DNA from: a virus
Reading direction: 5' to 3' (one strand)
Virus record (IMG/VR): IMGVR_UViG_3300027754_000039
Location: 62,001-126,000 of that record
Length of the DNA stretch: 64,000 bases
Shown: positions 1 through 9,686 of the stretch, piece after piece
Position numbering within the stretch: the stretch's first letter is position 1
Layout of the letters: every line of letters starts with the position of its first letter
Program-made: the position numbers and the translations under genes
Notes under the pieces: model-generated
Told to the model about the DNA's origin: nothing
The model's input: the letters and a program-made list of their open reading frames with translations, nothing else
Databases searched by the model: none

Positions 1-632
1 TATTCAGAAAATACAAAGTTATCATATATACTTTGCTCTGTGAATTTCTTTTTGAATTGTTCATAATTTGCATAAAGTCCATTTTGTTCTATTTGTTGAA
101 GTGAGTCTAACACCAATCCATTGTACTTTTCAAAAGCAGCATCGTTTTGATAAAAGTCAAATACATCTAAAAATCTTTGAGAGATAGCTTGCGCCTTTTC
201 AATGTGCTTGGAAATAGGAATGATAGTATTTAGATTATTGAAGTTTCCAAAATTTCTAGTAAAGAACTCGTGTGCTGGAGTTTCAAAGTCGTCTTCAATT
301 GGTTGATTGTTATAAAAATATTCAACCATACTCATATCAATTAAGTTATCAGTATTTAAAAACTTCTTGAATCGCTTTTTGTTGTAAACGAATAAATTTT
401 TATCTTTAGGAAATTGCTTTAGAAACTCTATTGGAAGTGATAACCCTTCAGTGTGATTGAATACTACAAGTACTTCTTTATCCAAGTTAAGTACATACAC
501 GTATATAATAGATATCGAGTCTGTGTATACTGGTCTGCTTCCGTTGCAATAGGTTGGAACTATTAACCAATCATAATCCTTACTTTGCTCTAGGAATGAA
601 TCAAACTCTTTTATGGTTTCTATTATCTTCAT
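1..632 (-). CDS. DNA polymerase, family A-like, N-terminal part (runs off left edge)
   Basis: This is an open frame from an ATG at 632 to the window edge, about 210 residues, with no stop. The first 150 residues look like a degenerate 3'-5' exonuclease domain of a phage replicative polymerase, with the segment YDWLIVPTYCNGSRPVYTD. The last visible part is a helical segment (LQQIEQNGLYANYEQFKKKF, then SIYDNFVFSEY) of the kind that precedes the YxxYTxTGRPSN block in phage family A polymerases. That catalytic block itself lies outside the window. The gene follows the baseplate hub operon by 21 nt. A motif variant, ATATTTAC, sits just upstream of its ATG. The family call is an inference from the N-terminus only. 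Confidence 0.5.
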   Translation of the reverse strand, partial: MKIIETIKEFDSFLEQSKDYDWLIVPTYCNGSRPVYTDSISIIYVYVLNLDKEVLVVFNHTEGLSLPIEFLKQFPKDKNLFVYNKKRFKKFLNTDNLIDMSMVEYFYNNQPIEDDFETPAHEFFTRNFGNFNNLNTIIPISKHIEKAQAISQRFLDVFDFYQNDAAFEKYNGLVLDSLQQIEQNGLYANYEQFKKKFTEQSIYDNFVFSE

Positions 633-653
633 AACCTAGTAAATATAAGTTAT

Positions 654-1301
654 TTATTTAACATAACCAAATATATTTTTTATATCGTCTTTAACTACAG
701 GAGAATATATAGAAAATTCAATATAGTCTGTTAAATAATCTTTTAATCCTGGCATATCAAAATCTTTTAAAAGAACCAATCTTTCATTGGTATCATAAAC
801 TCCATACTCAATATTAGTTCCTGAATTGTTATCATTTACTGGGCCTGTTAATTTCCATTCTAATATTAATGCTTGATATAAGGTCTCATCAATGCCGGCT
901 TGGTTCTTTCTCCAAAGTTTATATTGGGGTTGGTTAATCTCAATAATATCTTGATATGTAGTATAATTTCTTCTTCTTAAAAAATATCTAATAAAAGATC
1001 CATTTCGATAATCGTCTATTACTGGAATTGGCAAAGAATGTTTAGGAGATATAAATTGTTTTTTAGTCTTTAAAGAATTGTAAATTATATTTTCCGGCTG
1101 AAGTATCTGATTAATATATGGTATTAGCGTTTTAGACTCTGTACGATTAAACACAGCTCCTGAAAGAACTTTACCGTCTATATACTTATGATAATATCCG
1201 ATATACTCTTTACCGTCTATAAACATCCACTCCTTTCCAAAAGTATGTAAGTTATTAACAATGTGAGTTTTAGGATAATATATTTTATTTCTTAATGCCA
1301 T
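654..1301 (-). CDS. conserved phage protein, probable baseplate component
   Basis: The product is 215 residues with no signal peptide or membrane segment. The start is fixed by a TAATG overlap with the hub gene upstream, so the two are translationally coupled. Around residues 28-47 it reads KEYIGYYHKYIDGKVLSGA, a YxGxYHxxxDG pattern that I associate with small proteins next to baseplate genes in T4-like environmental phages. The middle is rich in basic and aromatic residues. Position at the end of the hub-gp53 operon suggests a virion or baseplate role. No enzymatic motif is visible and no T4 counterpart can be named with confidence. Confidence 0.6.
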   Translation of the reverse strand: MALRNKIYYPKTHIVNNLHTFGKEWMFIDGKEYIGYYHKYIDGKVLSGAVFNRTESKTLIPYINQILQPENIIYNSLKTKKQFISPKHSLPIPVIDDYRNGSFIRYFLRRRNYTTYQDIIEINQPQYKLWRKNQAGIDETLYQALILEWKLTGPVNDNNSGTNIEYGVYDTNERLVLLKDFDMPGLKDYLTDYIEFSIYSPVVKDDIKNIFGYVK

Positions 1302-3169
1302 TATACAAATCTACAAACTGTGTTTAATGTTGTTGTCCAATCTCCGCTAGCAATAGTATGTTCTACTGTAGTAACTGTAAATGCAATATCGTCTCTTTTA
1401 TATTGAGCTGGTAAATAATTAGTTGTAATTGCATTTCCAAAAGTAAATCCTTCTATTCCGTCCAGAGTACAAGAAAAATCTAATGGAAATAATGGCTTAG
1501 CAGTTAGGCCTAATTTACCAATTAATTCTGCTTTGATAGCAGCTTCTAAATCTGTAACGTTTTCAGGAGTAAGCCCGTCACTCGCTACTTTCTTTTTAAC
1601 AGCTACTAAAGCTTCGGGTATAGGTTCCTGTGCTTTATCTTCTTTACCCGTCAATAACCCTTGGCCCGGGCTTAATGTACTTTGAGCTTTAATAAATGCT
1701 TGCGCTGCCATTTCTTGAGGTATCTTTGCTGTCAATGACATAGTGCGAACTATACCATCTTGATCAACTGCTGATATAACATACGGTTTAATTTTTTCGT
1801 CTGAATATTCAGAATCGACTATTACCAATTCAGTTTCTTTTTCGGGATTGATAACTAACGTTAGTTTAAATAACTGAGCGCTATTTTTATAAATCATCGT
1901 AAATATATCATTTAAAAACTTAGCTATTGACATATCTGGAGACCGTTCTCCCTTCTCATTAACAGTTCCTAAATTTCTAAATACATCATTAATATATCGA
2001 ACATTAATCATAATTTTACTAGCATCTCCTGTTCCGTTTTCACCTTTAAATGCAGCATCAGTATCTCCAAATGTAAATACTTTACTTCCTGGAAAATTGC
2101 CGGCGCCGTCGCCATAGTCAGCGAACCCCGGAAATATACATTCTCCCGGATTTGCTGATACAAAAGCAACTAATGTAGGTATCGAAACTTTAGTCCAATC
2201 TTTATTACATTGTATTACAATTTCTTTAAATTTATAATCTTTTGCTATCTTTGCTTTAGCTCCTGATGCATTTTTATATAATTTATTAATAATAAATACT
2301 AACTTTTCCAATGTAATGTAATATTGAGCGGTTGCTTCTTGTGCTGGCTTATCCGCAGAAGCTTCTTGATTTTCTTCTTCTTGCACTGCTGGCATATGAG
2401 CCCAATCGGTTGGAAATTTAATTGCGCCAATTCCATACGTCTCATTAACTGAATCTACTACTGGTTCTGGGGTTGATGCTAATTGCACAAACCCATTAAC
2501 ATTTTGACATATAGTTAATGCTGGAAATATTTCTTCGTCTGCTCCCTTAATTGTAATATCGCCTGCACTGTCGGCCGCTTTAGCACTACCGCCTAACGGA
2601 TTTAATCCTTTTCCCATAGCTTGGCAACTGCAATCAAATCCTCCATTTTCATTAACGGTATAATTAAAATTATATATAGTTCCTGTAAAATTGCCTGGAG
2701 GGCCAGACGCTGCTGACGGTATTGACCATCCATAATATAACGTTACTTCATTTCCTAGAGTTAAAAATGGTATGTATGTATTTAATTGTGCTATGGAATA
2801 TACCGTAAATGTTAAATCTGCTTTTTTAATAGTACCAAAATCTCCATCGCTTGAAATATGTACTGTATTGATGTGTGGCTTAGGTATATATCTGCCGCTG
2901 TCTACTGAAGTAACTGTTCCTGTTCCTTGATATAAACCACTTGATCCTTTTTGTATATGACCAGCTTTATTTTTTTTAGAAAATGATAATCCACCACCTT
3001 GAGGCGGAGATAATGATATTCCTTCACATTTAGCAGTAGCTACTGCCATTTTTTTCAGCAACCAATTATGTGCCGATTGATCACGAACTTCGGCATTGTA
3101 ATATGCTTTACGTGCATTTAAGGCACTTTGAACGTTACCCGGTGTTGGTGTGAAAAATACTGTTGCCAT
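1301..3169 (-). CDS. baseplate hub protein (gp27/late-control-like)
   Basis: The product is 622 residues. The C-terminal part, including FPLDFSCTLDGIEGFTFGNA and then a TTVEHTIASGDWTTTL segment, matches the end of hub proteins of contractile tails, where the phrase 'tvteVsHtI..gdWtT.l' recurs. The N-terminal third contains beta-rich stretches with Gly/Ser. The start is fixed by TAATG overlap with the LysM gene, and its own stop overlaps the next gene in the same way. Order (tape measure, tube-cap-like, LysM/gp53-like, hub) fits a hub-and-spike assembly operon. A separate lysozyme-spike gene is not seen in this window. T4 gp27 is much shorter, so homology is at the level of the hub fold and is inferred. 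Confidence 0.65.
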   Translation of the reverse strand: MATVFFTPTPGNVQSALNARKAYYNAEVRDQSAHNWLLKKMAVATAKCEGISLSPPQGGGLSFSKKNKAGHIQKGSSGLYQGTGTVTSVDSGRYIPKPHINTVHISSDGDFGTIKKADLTFTVYSIAQLNTYIPFLTLGNEVTLYYGWSIPSAASGPPGNFTGTIYNFNYTVNENGGFDCSCQAMGKGLNPLGGSAKAADSAGDITIKGADEEIFPALTICQNVNGFVQLASTPEPVVDSVNETYGIGAIKFPTDWAHMPAVQEEENQEASADKPAQEATAQYYITLEKLVFIINKLYKNASGAKAKIAKDYKFKEIVIQCNKDWTKVSIPTLVAFVSANPGECIFPGFADYGDGAGNFPGSKVFTFGDTDAAFKGENGTGDASKIMINVRYINDVFRNLGTVNEKGERSPDMSIAKFLNDIFTMIYKNSAQLFKLTLVINPEKETELVIVDSEYSDEKIKPYVISAVDQDGIVRTMSLTAKIPQEMAAQAFIKAQSTLSPGQGLLTGKEDKAQEPIPEALVAVKKKVASDGLTPENVTDLEAAIKAELIGKLGLTAKPLFPLDFSCTLDGIEGFTFGNAITTNYLPAQYKRDDIAFTVTTVEHTIASGDWTTTLNTVCRFV

Positions 3170-3489
3170 TATCGAGAATTATTTGCATCTTGAAATTGAA
3201 CTAAAGCATCTTGATAATCTCTAGGAACTCTTACTTGAATGCCTGGCTCTAAATAAACCGAATCTCTTCGTAAGCTAGGATTTGCAGCTGCTATTATCCA
3301 CCATAAATTAGCATCTTGATAATATTTAGAAGCTAGCAAATCTAATCGCTCTCCAATACTCGTAACGACATATACATCATCTGTTGATCTTTCAATTGTA
3401 GGATCAATTAAGGTTGCATAGTATCTTTTTTTATTATCAACATCTAAACTAGTGTTTTGGTTGAATAAGTAGTTTTCGTATCTTGACAT
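3169..3489 (-). CDS. LysM-domain baseplate wedge protein (gp53-like)
   Basis: The product is 106 residues. From about residue 38 it carries a LysM-type module: DVYVVTSIGERLDLLASKYY, then the WWIIAAANP segment and a final PGIQVRVPRD. This is the pattern of T4 gp53, where the LysM-like fold holds adjacent baseplate wedges together. The first 35 residues (RYENYLFN...KKRYYATLI) resemble the gp53 N-terminus. It sits between the tube-cap-like protein and the hub, and its stop overlaps the hub start. No signal peptide is present, so it is a virion part and not a secreted wall-binding protein. Confidence 0.75.
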   Translation of the reverse strand: MSRYENYLFNQNTSLDVDNKKRYYATLIDPTIERSTDDVYVVTSIGERLDLLASKYYQDANLWWIIAAANPSLRRDSVYLEPGIQVRVPRDYQDALVQFQDANNSR

Positions 3490-3557
3490 TTATAATATAT
3501 ATTAAATTCTATTGGTTATCTTAAAAGTATTTTGCAGTTGCAAATCCTCCATTTGTA

Positions 3558-5954
3558 CTATTTAGCGAGGAAAAAATAACCAGTGGTGGACATTTTTAAT
3601 ACAGGAGCTGCAGCTCTTGTTTTTGGTTTATCTGCTTCCGTTTTAGCTTGTTTTGCTTTCTTTTCTTTACTAACTTGAGTAGGCTCTGCATCTGAAAGCC
3701 AATTTCCTGGCTTCGTACTTCCACCAAAAGGAGATAAACTATATACACGGCCTTTAAGCTGAGGACGATAATCGCCAATTACTTTAAACGTCATTGATAC
3801 ATCCATAGACAATGGCAATTGCTTTGCATTTGCATTTGTACCAGAATCTTCTGCTATATCCCAAGTAGTTTCGTCAGGTATAGTGTATGTAAGTGATTCA
3901 ATAAATCCTGGAGTTTGTTGAAATAAACTACCTATAGTAATACGCATAAATGGACCTCCTGGTTTGGTTCCTGAAGAAGTAAAGTCGGGCATTGTATATG
4001 AAGCTAAATAATTTAATTTACGCCACATAGGTACCATTTCTGCTCTTGATAAAGCATTTACTGTAAAATTAAATGATACAGACCGTTCAAATGAAGTATA
4101 TAAATAAGCTCCGTCAGGTCTACCCATTATATCAATACGATTCCATCCTGGAGAAAATGAATCTGAAAATCCGTTCATAGTACATCTAAATACCATTACA
4201 TTAGATCCAATATCACCATCTTCAAAATAAAATTTTATAAAATCTTCAGCTCCTGTTTTATAAACATTTTCCTTTGCTACATCTCCTATATCATAAGCAT
4301 TAACTTTATCTCCACGAAATCCTTTTTCATCAATTAAAATAGTTCTATTTTTTCCTAGATATTTATCTCCCGGAATTATATAATTGCTTGGATCGGTTCT
4401 GTCAGCTCCTATAGCTCCAGGAGTTCCAAATCCATATTTAGCTTCTAAATTATTTTTTGTATAATAATCTTTATTAGTGCCAGTACCTAAAATACTTTTT
4501 TCTTGAGTAGTCTTAGCATCAATATCATTACGAAAATCTCTAAATGACTTTTCGCCTTTATTTTTAGGTATTTTATTATACGCTAACGTTAGATAACTAT
4601 TAATATCCGTAGAAGGAGCATCTTTATATGCCTTTTCTCTAGAAGTAGACGTTGATAAATCTACTTTAGTAGAATTTAATTGGGCACCTGGTGTATAATT
4701 TGCTGTTTCTAATTTAGTTGCTAAGGTTTTAAGTTTAGACTGCGGTTTTATTCCTAAATCTATAGAGCTTTTAGTTCCTCTTAATGTACCAGCATAATTA
4801 TTTAAGTTACTTGAAGGATTAATTTTAGAAGCTTCTTGTACATTTTCAATTGAATTAGGTGTTGATACTGTATGCCTCTTAATATTTGTAATGCCAATTC
4901 CATACACAGATTGTGGGCCGGACAAACCTGATAGTGATAATATCGGCATTCCTAGCTGTACTAATGAAATCGCTGATATTGGTATTAAATTATCTGTTGC
5001 TCGGTTGTCTAATCCTAATTGTCTGCGTAATCCAATTAATCTATTCCCTGGCTGAGTTATCCCCGTTGGGTCGGCTACTGAATATGTTAATAACCCATTT
5101 TTAATTTTAGACACATTTTCATAGCTAGCTAATTCATTTGCAAACGGAATTCCATGACGAGTAAAGTGTAATCCTAAAGCTGTACCTGGAACTGATAATA
5201 GCGAAGCTACTCCGGTATGTATTCTTGTTTGTCGAGTTAATGGCCCTCCAATAGTTTCTACTTTAGGATTGGTTAAGCCTAAACCTATTTGTTTAACTAT
5301 CCATAAAAGACCTTTAGGCGAAGCCATAAATTTAGCAATACGTGCTGTATCTGCTACAATTCTATCTGCAACAGTTACTGCACCGCCTCTAATCAATCCA
5401 TCGTCAAATCCTGACTTAGATCCAAACCCCCAATATTGAGGTTTTTCATTTCCTTTACGCTGAATACCTCTTAAGATGTAAGGCTGTTGCATATACGTGG
5501 TATTATGCGACTCATCTCTTAAATTGTATTTTTTATATTCCTCGTCAATAGCTGATGGCGAATTTTGTTCCGTAGACTTAGCATATAAAAGACTTTTATT
5601 TGATTGACCAGATATACTAGCAACCACGCTATTGTATGTGTTAGAAGTACTATATCCTTGTACAGAGAATATTTTGCTGGTTAAAGCATTATTTTTTAAA
5701 TATCTAAACGGAGACCCATTACCTAATTGATTAATTAATGTAGCAGTACCAATAGCAAATTTGCTATTACCCATAGATATTTCTTTTTTATAATCAAAGG
5801 TATCTAACTTAGAAGGTCTAGCTCCATTAGCACTGAACTCTGCAGGTACTTCGTCGATATTATATTTCGAAGCATTAACCTTGTTTTCTAAAGACGGAGT
5901 TTTGAAATCCGAACGAAATTTTGATAAATCAGATTTTATATCTATTAATGCCAT
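3558..5954 (-). CDS. large baseplate/tail-tube-associated protein
   Basis: The product is 798 residues. The N-terminal two-thirds are Ser/Asn/Thr-rich without obvious motifs. Residues from about 580 onward (EDFIKFYFEDGD, VMVFRCTMNGFSDSFSPGWN, then GRPDGAYLYTSFERSVSFNF) form a beta-rich tube-like domain of the kind found in proteins that cap or initiate the tail tube (gp48/gp54 position). The C-terminal tail is Lys/Ala/Thr-rich. The gene lies 16 nt after the tape-measure gene and 68 nt before the gp53-like gene. That place in the operon fits a tube initiator or hub adaptor. The exact T4 equivalent is not established. Confidence 0.6.
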   Translation of the reverse strand: MALIDIKSDLSKFRSDFKTPSLENKVNASKYNIDEVPAEFSANGARPSKLDTFDYKKEISMGNSKFAIGTATLINQLGNGSPFRYLKNNALTSKIFSVQGYSTSNTYNSVVASISGQSNKSLLYAKSTEQNSPSAIDEEYKKYNLRDESHNTTYMQQPYILRGIQRKGNEKPQYWGFGSKSGFDDGLIRGGAVTVADRIVADTARIAKFMASPKGLLWIVKQIGLGLTNPKVETIGGPLTRQTRIHTGVASLLSVPGTALGLHFTRHGIPFANELASYENVSKIKNGLLTYSVADPTGITQPGNRLIGLRRQLGLDNRATDNLIPISAISLVQLGMPILSLSGLSGPQSVYGIGITNIKRHTVSTPNSIENVQEASKINPSSNLNNYAGTLRGTKSSIDLGIKPQSKLKTLATKLETANYTPGAQLNSTKVDLSTSTSREKAYKDAPSTDINSYLTLAYNKIPKNKGEKSFRDFRNDIDAKTTQEKSILGTGTNKDYYTKNNLEAKYGFGTPGAIGADRTDPSNYIIPGDKYLGKNRTILIDEKGFRGDKVNAYDIGDVAKENVYKTGAEDFIKFYFEDGDIGSNVMVFRCTMNGFSDSFSPGWNRIDIMGRPDGAYLYTSFERSVSFNFTVNALSRAEMVPMWRKLNYLASYTMPDFTSSGTKPGGPFMRITIGSLFQQTPGFIESLTYTIPDETTWDIAEDSGTNANAKQLPLSMDVSMTFKVIGDYRPQLKGRVYSLSPFGGSTKPGNWLSDAEPTQVSKEKKAKQAKTEADKPKTRAAAPVLKMSTTGYFFLAK

Positions 5955-5970
5955 AATATTATATTAATAA

Positions 5971-8900
5971 TTATCCAAAGGCGCTATAACCTCTATCTGT
6001 TTTTGTAGTGTACGTTTTCTTCAATGAAGTTTGTTTTTCTATTTCATCCATTACACGGCCGCCAATATTAAAGTGAACTGGTTGATCGACTTTAGCTATT
6101 AATTGTTTCAATAGCGAAGCTATTTCAGAGCTTCCTCCACCACCGCCGGCGCCTTTGGCTCCGCCTTCTAAATTGGTACCTGCCATTATTAAATCGCCTT
6201 TATCAAAAGTTACTGGAGGTTGGCCTGGACGAATTAAAGCGTCTTTAACTGCTAATGCTTTAGGTGCTGCTGCCTTTGCCGGAGACTTTGCACTTCCTCC
6301 TAAAGCCATGTTTCCTAATCCTGACAATGCGTCATTAGGTATTAATTCAAGTAAATGATCTGTTACCCATTTTATTGGAGACCACCCAAACATACCTAAA
6401 ATTCCGTCAGCAATACTAATAGCAGTACCAAATCCTGGTATAAAATTTATTGCGCCGTTAACTATCGGATAAGCAGCTTCTTTTAAAATATCTTTACCTA
6501 ATTTACCAGAATCGACTTTTTTACCTGAAGCTTGCGATTCTCTTGCTGAAGAAATTAAATTAGCTACTCCGCCAATGGATTGTGCTATAGCTAAAATAGG
6601 TCCTAGAAATTTACCAATTACTTTTAGTGGGGCGCCTAATTTACCTAATAGTCCAGATTTTCCAGCACCGCCTGCTGCTGCTCCAGCTCCTTTAGCTGCA
6701 ACTTTACTACCTCCACTTACCGTTGCCTTTACTCCTTCAGCTACACCTTTAATTCCTCCAGATACGCCTTTAACTCCGCCTTTAATTTTATCTATCATTC
6801 CACCGGAGCCTATTCCCATTGCAGATTTAGCTATTCCTTTAATTCCGCCAGATTGTTTAAACATTCTGCCGGCGGATTTCATCAATCCTTTAATTCCACC
6901 TTTCTTAAAAGCTTTAAATAAACGTTTAGCTCCTTTAAGACCTTTTTTAGCTTTACCGCCTATATCATCTTCATCTCCGCCTTCTCCTCCTCCTTCACCC
7001 ATTCCTCCTCCTCCTTTTAAATTTTCAACAATCGTATGTGTTGGATTTCCTTTTTCTCCTAATTTTGCACCAAAAAATTCTTTAACTTTCTTAAAAGCGG
7101 CTTTTACTGCAATTGCTCCAACTCCAATACCTACAGCAGCTTTCATTATTCCTCCCGATCCTTCGGGCATAAAGGTTTTAACAAATTTTTTGATTCCGCC
7201 TACCATTTTACCCATAAACTCAAATGCTTTGCCCAATCCACTAACTAGCATTTCTATAGGGCCTGAAGCTATTTGATCGAATAATGTATACATTTTATCA
7301 ATCATTGTATTCATTTTCTCTTGCGCGGAAGCAGCTTGTTCATCTCTAATTCCTTTGTCAATTTCTTCTTGAGACATGATTTTTTGAGTAACTAAGCGCT
7401 GCTGTTCTGCTTTAGATAAATTTTTTAAACTCTTAACACCGAACATTGAATTCATTTTTTCAAGCTGGCCTGCTTTCATTATTTGCTCAACTGTCATACC
7501 AGCTGCGTCTGCTACTGCTTTTTTCTGCAGTACATCCATTTTCTGAAATTTATCAAATGAACCTGCTTGCTTAAGAGCTTCAGCAGCAGCGCCGGCTGTA
7601 TCTCCCATCAATGCTAATTCTCTGGCTTTATTCATATTAATATGCTGACCAGTCATAACACTTGCTTTCATTTCAGCTTCAATGCTAGATTCAAAGTCTA
7701 ATAGGCTATTAGACACTGCTTCTGTCTCTGCCATTGTCATACCTAATTTTTTAGCTTGAATTACTGCTCTTGTTAATGCAGTGACATCTCCTTTATAGTT
7801 AGCTAATGTAGATTTTGAAGATTTAGCAATGTCTTGTTGAATTTCTCTTACTGATAAAGAGTCTCCTGAGAGTTTATTATATTCTTCTACAGATCCTTTA
7901 ATATGCATTAAATTTTCTTCCGCGGACTTACCAGTGCCAATAGATGTCATTTGAAACTCTTTAGCTTCGTCATTTGACATACCAAATTGCTTTGTTAAAA
8001 GTACTTGAGAATCTAATATTTTTTGTTGATTTGCTACATTAGTACCCATTGTTCCTTCCAATGCACTAAATGCTTCATTATAATCTTTTTGATTAGCTCC
8101 TAAAACTTTACTTGCCATTGAAGCGTCTTGCAATGATGTATGTATGTCATGAGCTTTGTCAGATGTAACTCCTAAACTACGTTGCATATCAACAAGCTCT
8201 TGATTAAGATGCATCGCTCTTTTAATACCTAATCCAATACCAGCAACAATACCTAACTTAATACCTGAAGTTGCTATTTCCATTATACTCTTTTTAGGAG
8301 CGGCTAATGAAGCATTAAATCGTTTTCCAATAGATTCCTCCATGGACGATCCTAATTTTTCAAAAGCTTTTAAAGGATTTTTTATAGCATCTGTAATACT
8401 TTTAAATGTTTTTAATCGTTCTGCAGCTACTTTATTAAGTTTTTGTGATTCTTTAGTTTGATCTTGTAATCCTTTATATTGATTTTTTTGATTTCTTAAT
8501 TGATCTAATTGTACTTTAAGCGTTTCTTCATCTTTTGCATTGCCACTTTTTCTAGCTTTTGTAATATTTTGTGCTGTATCTAAAATTTCACTGTCAATAT
8601 CACTTATTTGACCTTTAACGTCAAGTTCTTTATAAAGTTCTGTTCCGTAAGATTTTTCATTTTTTAATCTAACTTCCGAAGCTTTAATAAATTCTTTGTT
8701 TCGTTTAGCTATATTTTCATTAATAGCTTCTTGGTCTTCTTTTGCTTTTGAAATTTCTTCTTCAATTTCAAATGATCTTTGCTGTTTGTCTAAAGCGTCT
8801 TCAGCAGCTTTATCTCGCTTTGCGTCAGCTTCTTCCCATAATTTTGAAACTGTTTTAATGTACTCAGCATCGTTTTTTGATTTAGACGAGTCTTTTGCTG

Positions 8901-9000
8901 CAGCTGGTTTACCGGGTTGTTTACCGGTTCCCATTGATTTTATTAAATTATGAATAGATTTAGTTAAATCTTGAATATCTTTTGAACTTGCAGCTGCCAT
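5971..9000 (-). CDS. tail tape measure protein
   Basis: The product is 1009 residues. Residues 1-220 are highly charged and predicted coiled coil (AKRDKAAEDALDKQQRSFEI). Helical segments continue to about residue 640, followed by a Gly/Lys/Ala-rich hydrophobic stretch with repeated GGIKGxxKSA and KGGVKGVSGG units, and a hydrophobic helix near GPILAIAQSIGGVANLI. The end, VHFNIGGRVMDEIEKQTSL, is typical of phage tape measures. Length sets tail length, so a tail on the order of 140-150 nm would be expected if the usual helix ruler applies (inference). It follows the chaperone genes as in most contractile-tailed phages. A long proline-rich reading frame on the other strand is only the shadow of the Gly-rich part. 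Confidence 0.85.
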   Translation of the reverse strand: MAAASSKDIQDLTKSIHNLIKSMGTGKQPGKPAAAKDSSKSKNDAEYIKTVSKLWEEADAKRDKAAEDALDKQQRSFEIEEEISKAKEDQEAINENIAKRNKEFIKASEVRLKNEKSYGTELYKELDVKGQISDIDSEILDTAQNITKARKSGNAKDEETLKVQLDQLRNQKNQYKGLQDQTKESQKLNKVAAERLKTFKSITDAIKNPLKAFEKLGSSMEESIGKRFNASLAAPKKSIMEIATSGIKLGIVAGIGLGIKRAMHLNQELVDMQRSLGVTSDKAHDIHTSLQDASMASKVLGANQKDYNEAFSALEGTMGTNVANQQKILDSQVLLTKQFGMSNDEAKEFQMTSIGTGKSAEENLMHIKGSVEEYNKLSGDSLSVREIQQDIAKSSKSTLANYKGDVTALTRAVIQAKKLGMTMAETEAVSNSLLDFESSIEAEMKASVMTGQHINMNKARELALMGDTAGAAAEALKQAGSFDKFQKMDVLQKKAVADAAGMTVEQIMKAGQLEKMNSMFGVKSLKNLSKAEQQRLVTQKIMSQEEIDKGIRDEQAASAQEKMNTMIDKMYTLFDQIASGPIEMLVSGLGKAFEFMGKMVGGIKKFVKTFMPEGSGGIMKAAVGIGVGAIAVKAAFKKVKEFFGAKLGEKGNPTHTIVENLKGGGGMGEGGGEGGDEDDIGGKAKKGLKGAKRLFKAFKKGGIKGLMKSAGRMFKQSGGIKGIAKSAMGIGSGGMIDKIKGGVKGVSGGIKGVAEGVKATVSGGSKVAAKGAGAAAGGAGKSGLLGKLGAPLKVIGKFLGPILAIAQSIGGVANLISSARESQASGKKVDSGKLGKDILKEAAYPIVNGAINFIPGFGTAISIADGILGMFGWSPIKWVTDHLLELIPNDALSGLGNMALGGSAKSPAKAAAPKALAVKDALIRPGQPPVTFDKGDLIMAGTNLEGGAKGAGGGGGSSEIASLLKQLIAKVDQPVHFNIGGRVMDEIEKQTSLKKTYTTKTDRGYSAFG

Positions 9001-9011
9001 TTAAAATTATT

Positions 9012-9359
9012 TTAGTATTTCAATGGTTTTGTTGATTTTAATGTACGCGTATTTTTTGAATCTTTATCTCCACGAGTTAATTTATCATATTGATCTTGCA
9101 ATTTTTTAGCTTTTATTGCTAATTTTTTTTGTAATGAATCTATTTCTTTAATTTTAGCTATAGATGCTTTGTACTCTGGAGTATTGCGCATATTAACAGC
9201 TGACATATGTAAAAATGGACCTAAAATAGCATCTACTAACATATCAATTAATCCTTCAGAAAGTAGTGAAGCTTTTAAAGCAGATTTTTGTTCTTCAAAT
9301 CGGTCGATTTGTTTTGTCGTGATTGTTAACTCACGCAATATTGATTTAGTAGAATTCAT
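9012..9359 (-). CDS. small coiled-coil protein before tape measure
   Basis: The product is 115 residues and almost entirely helical. It is charged at both ends, with a central hydrophobic patch (GLIDMLVDAILGPFLHMSAV) that is not long enough to be a clear membrane segment. The C-terminus is Lys/Thr-rich. The start ATG is preceded 13 nt upstream by an ATATTTAT element. It lies between the chaperone reading frame and the tape measure, a position often held by tail assembly factors. I do not recognise the family. A role as an assembly partner of the tape measure is inferred from position only. Confidence 0.65.
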   Translation of the reverse strand: MNSTKSILRELTITTKQIDRFEEQKSALKASLLSEGLIDMLVDAILGPFLHMSAVNMRNTPEYKASIAKIKEIDSLQKKLAIKAKKLQDQYDKLTRGDKDSKNTRTLKSTKPLKY

Positions 9360-9372
9360 ATAAATCTTTTAT

Positions 9373-9380
9373 ATAAATAT
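9373..9380 (-). promoter_or_regulatory. ATATTTAT element, 13 nt before the 9359 start
   Basis: The coding strand reads GATATTTATATAAAAG upstream of the ATG. It is one of the repeated leader elements discussed in the findings, with promoter function inferred. Confidence 0.5.
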
Positions 9381-9389
9381 CATAAACAG

Positions 9390-9686
9390 TTATTTCTTAT
9401 TAACTATTGGAGGAGAAGCCAGTCTCTTACTAGACTGTTCTTTAGAATTAGGATTTGCAGCTTTCTTTTCTGCTTCACGAGTTTCAACTAGTTTTTTAAT
9501 GTAAAACTTCCTTAGCCATATAGGCATAGAATATACATCATTCCAGTTAAATCCGCCGTGTGAATGATAAATTAAAGTAAAGATTTCTTCGTGAAGAACG
9601 GGCTTATAGCTAGGCTCCAGGCCAAAAAAACTGGGTCGTAATGGGAAACTCCTCTTCTGCTTCGTGGCCGCAGTGAGGACATTCAA
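9390..9686 (-). CDS. tail assembly chaperone extension frame (probable frameshift product)
   Basis: The open frame overlaps the end of the gp26-like gene by 77 nt. The coding-looking part starts at about the T7 run (9624-9630): FFGLEPSYKPVLHEEIF, then GGFNWNDVYSMPIWLRKFYI. The first 18 residues from the ATG at 9686 overlap the conserved zinc-ribbon coding sequence of the other frame and look like non-protein sequence, so that ATG is probably not the real start. Losing one T, or a +1/-2 ribosomal shift, at the run CAG-TTT-TTT-TGG would fuse the gp26-like protein in frame to this segment. This mirrors the frameshifted tail chaperones found upstream of many tape measures. Independent translation from 9686 remains possible. 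Confidence 0.6.
   Translation of the reverse strand: MNVLTAATKQKRSFPLRPSFFGLEPSYKPVLHEEIFTLIYHSHGGFNWNDVYSMPIWLRKFYIKKLVETREAEKKAANPNSKEQSSKRLASPPIVNKK

Noticed and set aside
6575-7276. A 233-codon plus-strand frame, proline-rich
   Set aside because: It is the antisense shadow of the Gly/Ala/Lys-rich part of the tape measure. It has no leader and no protein-like pattern.
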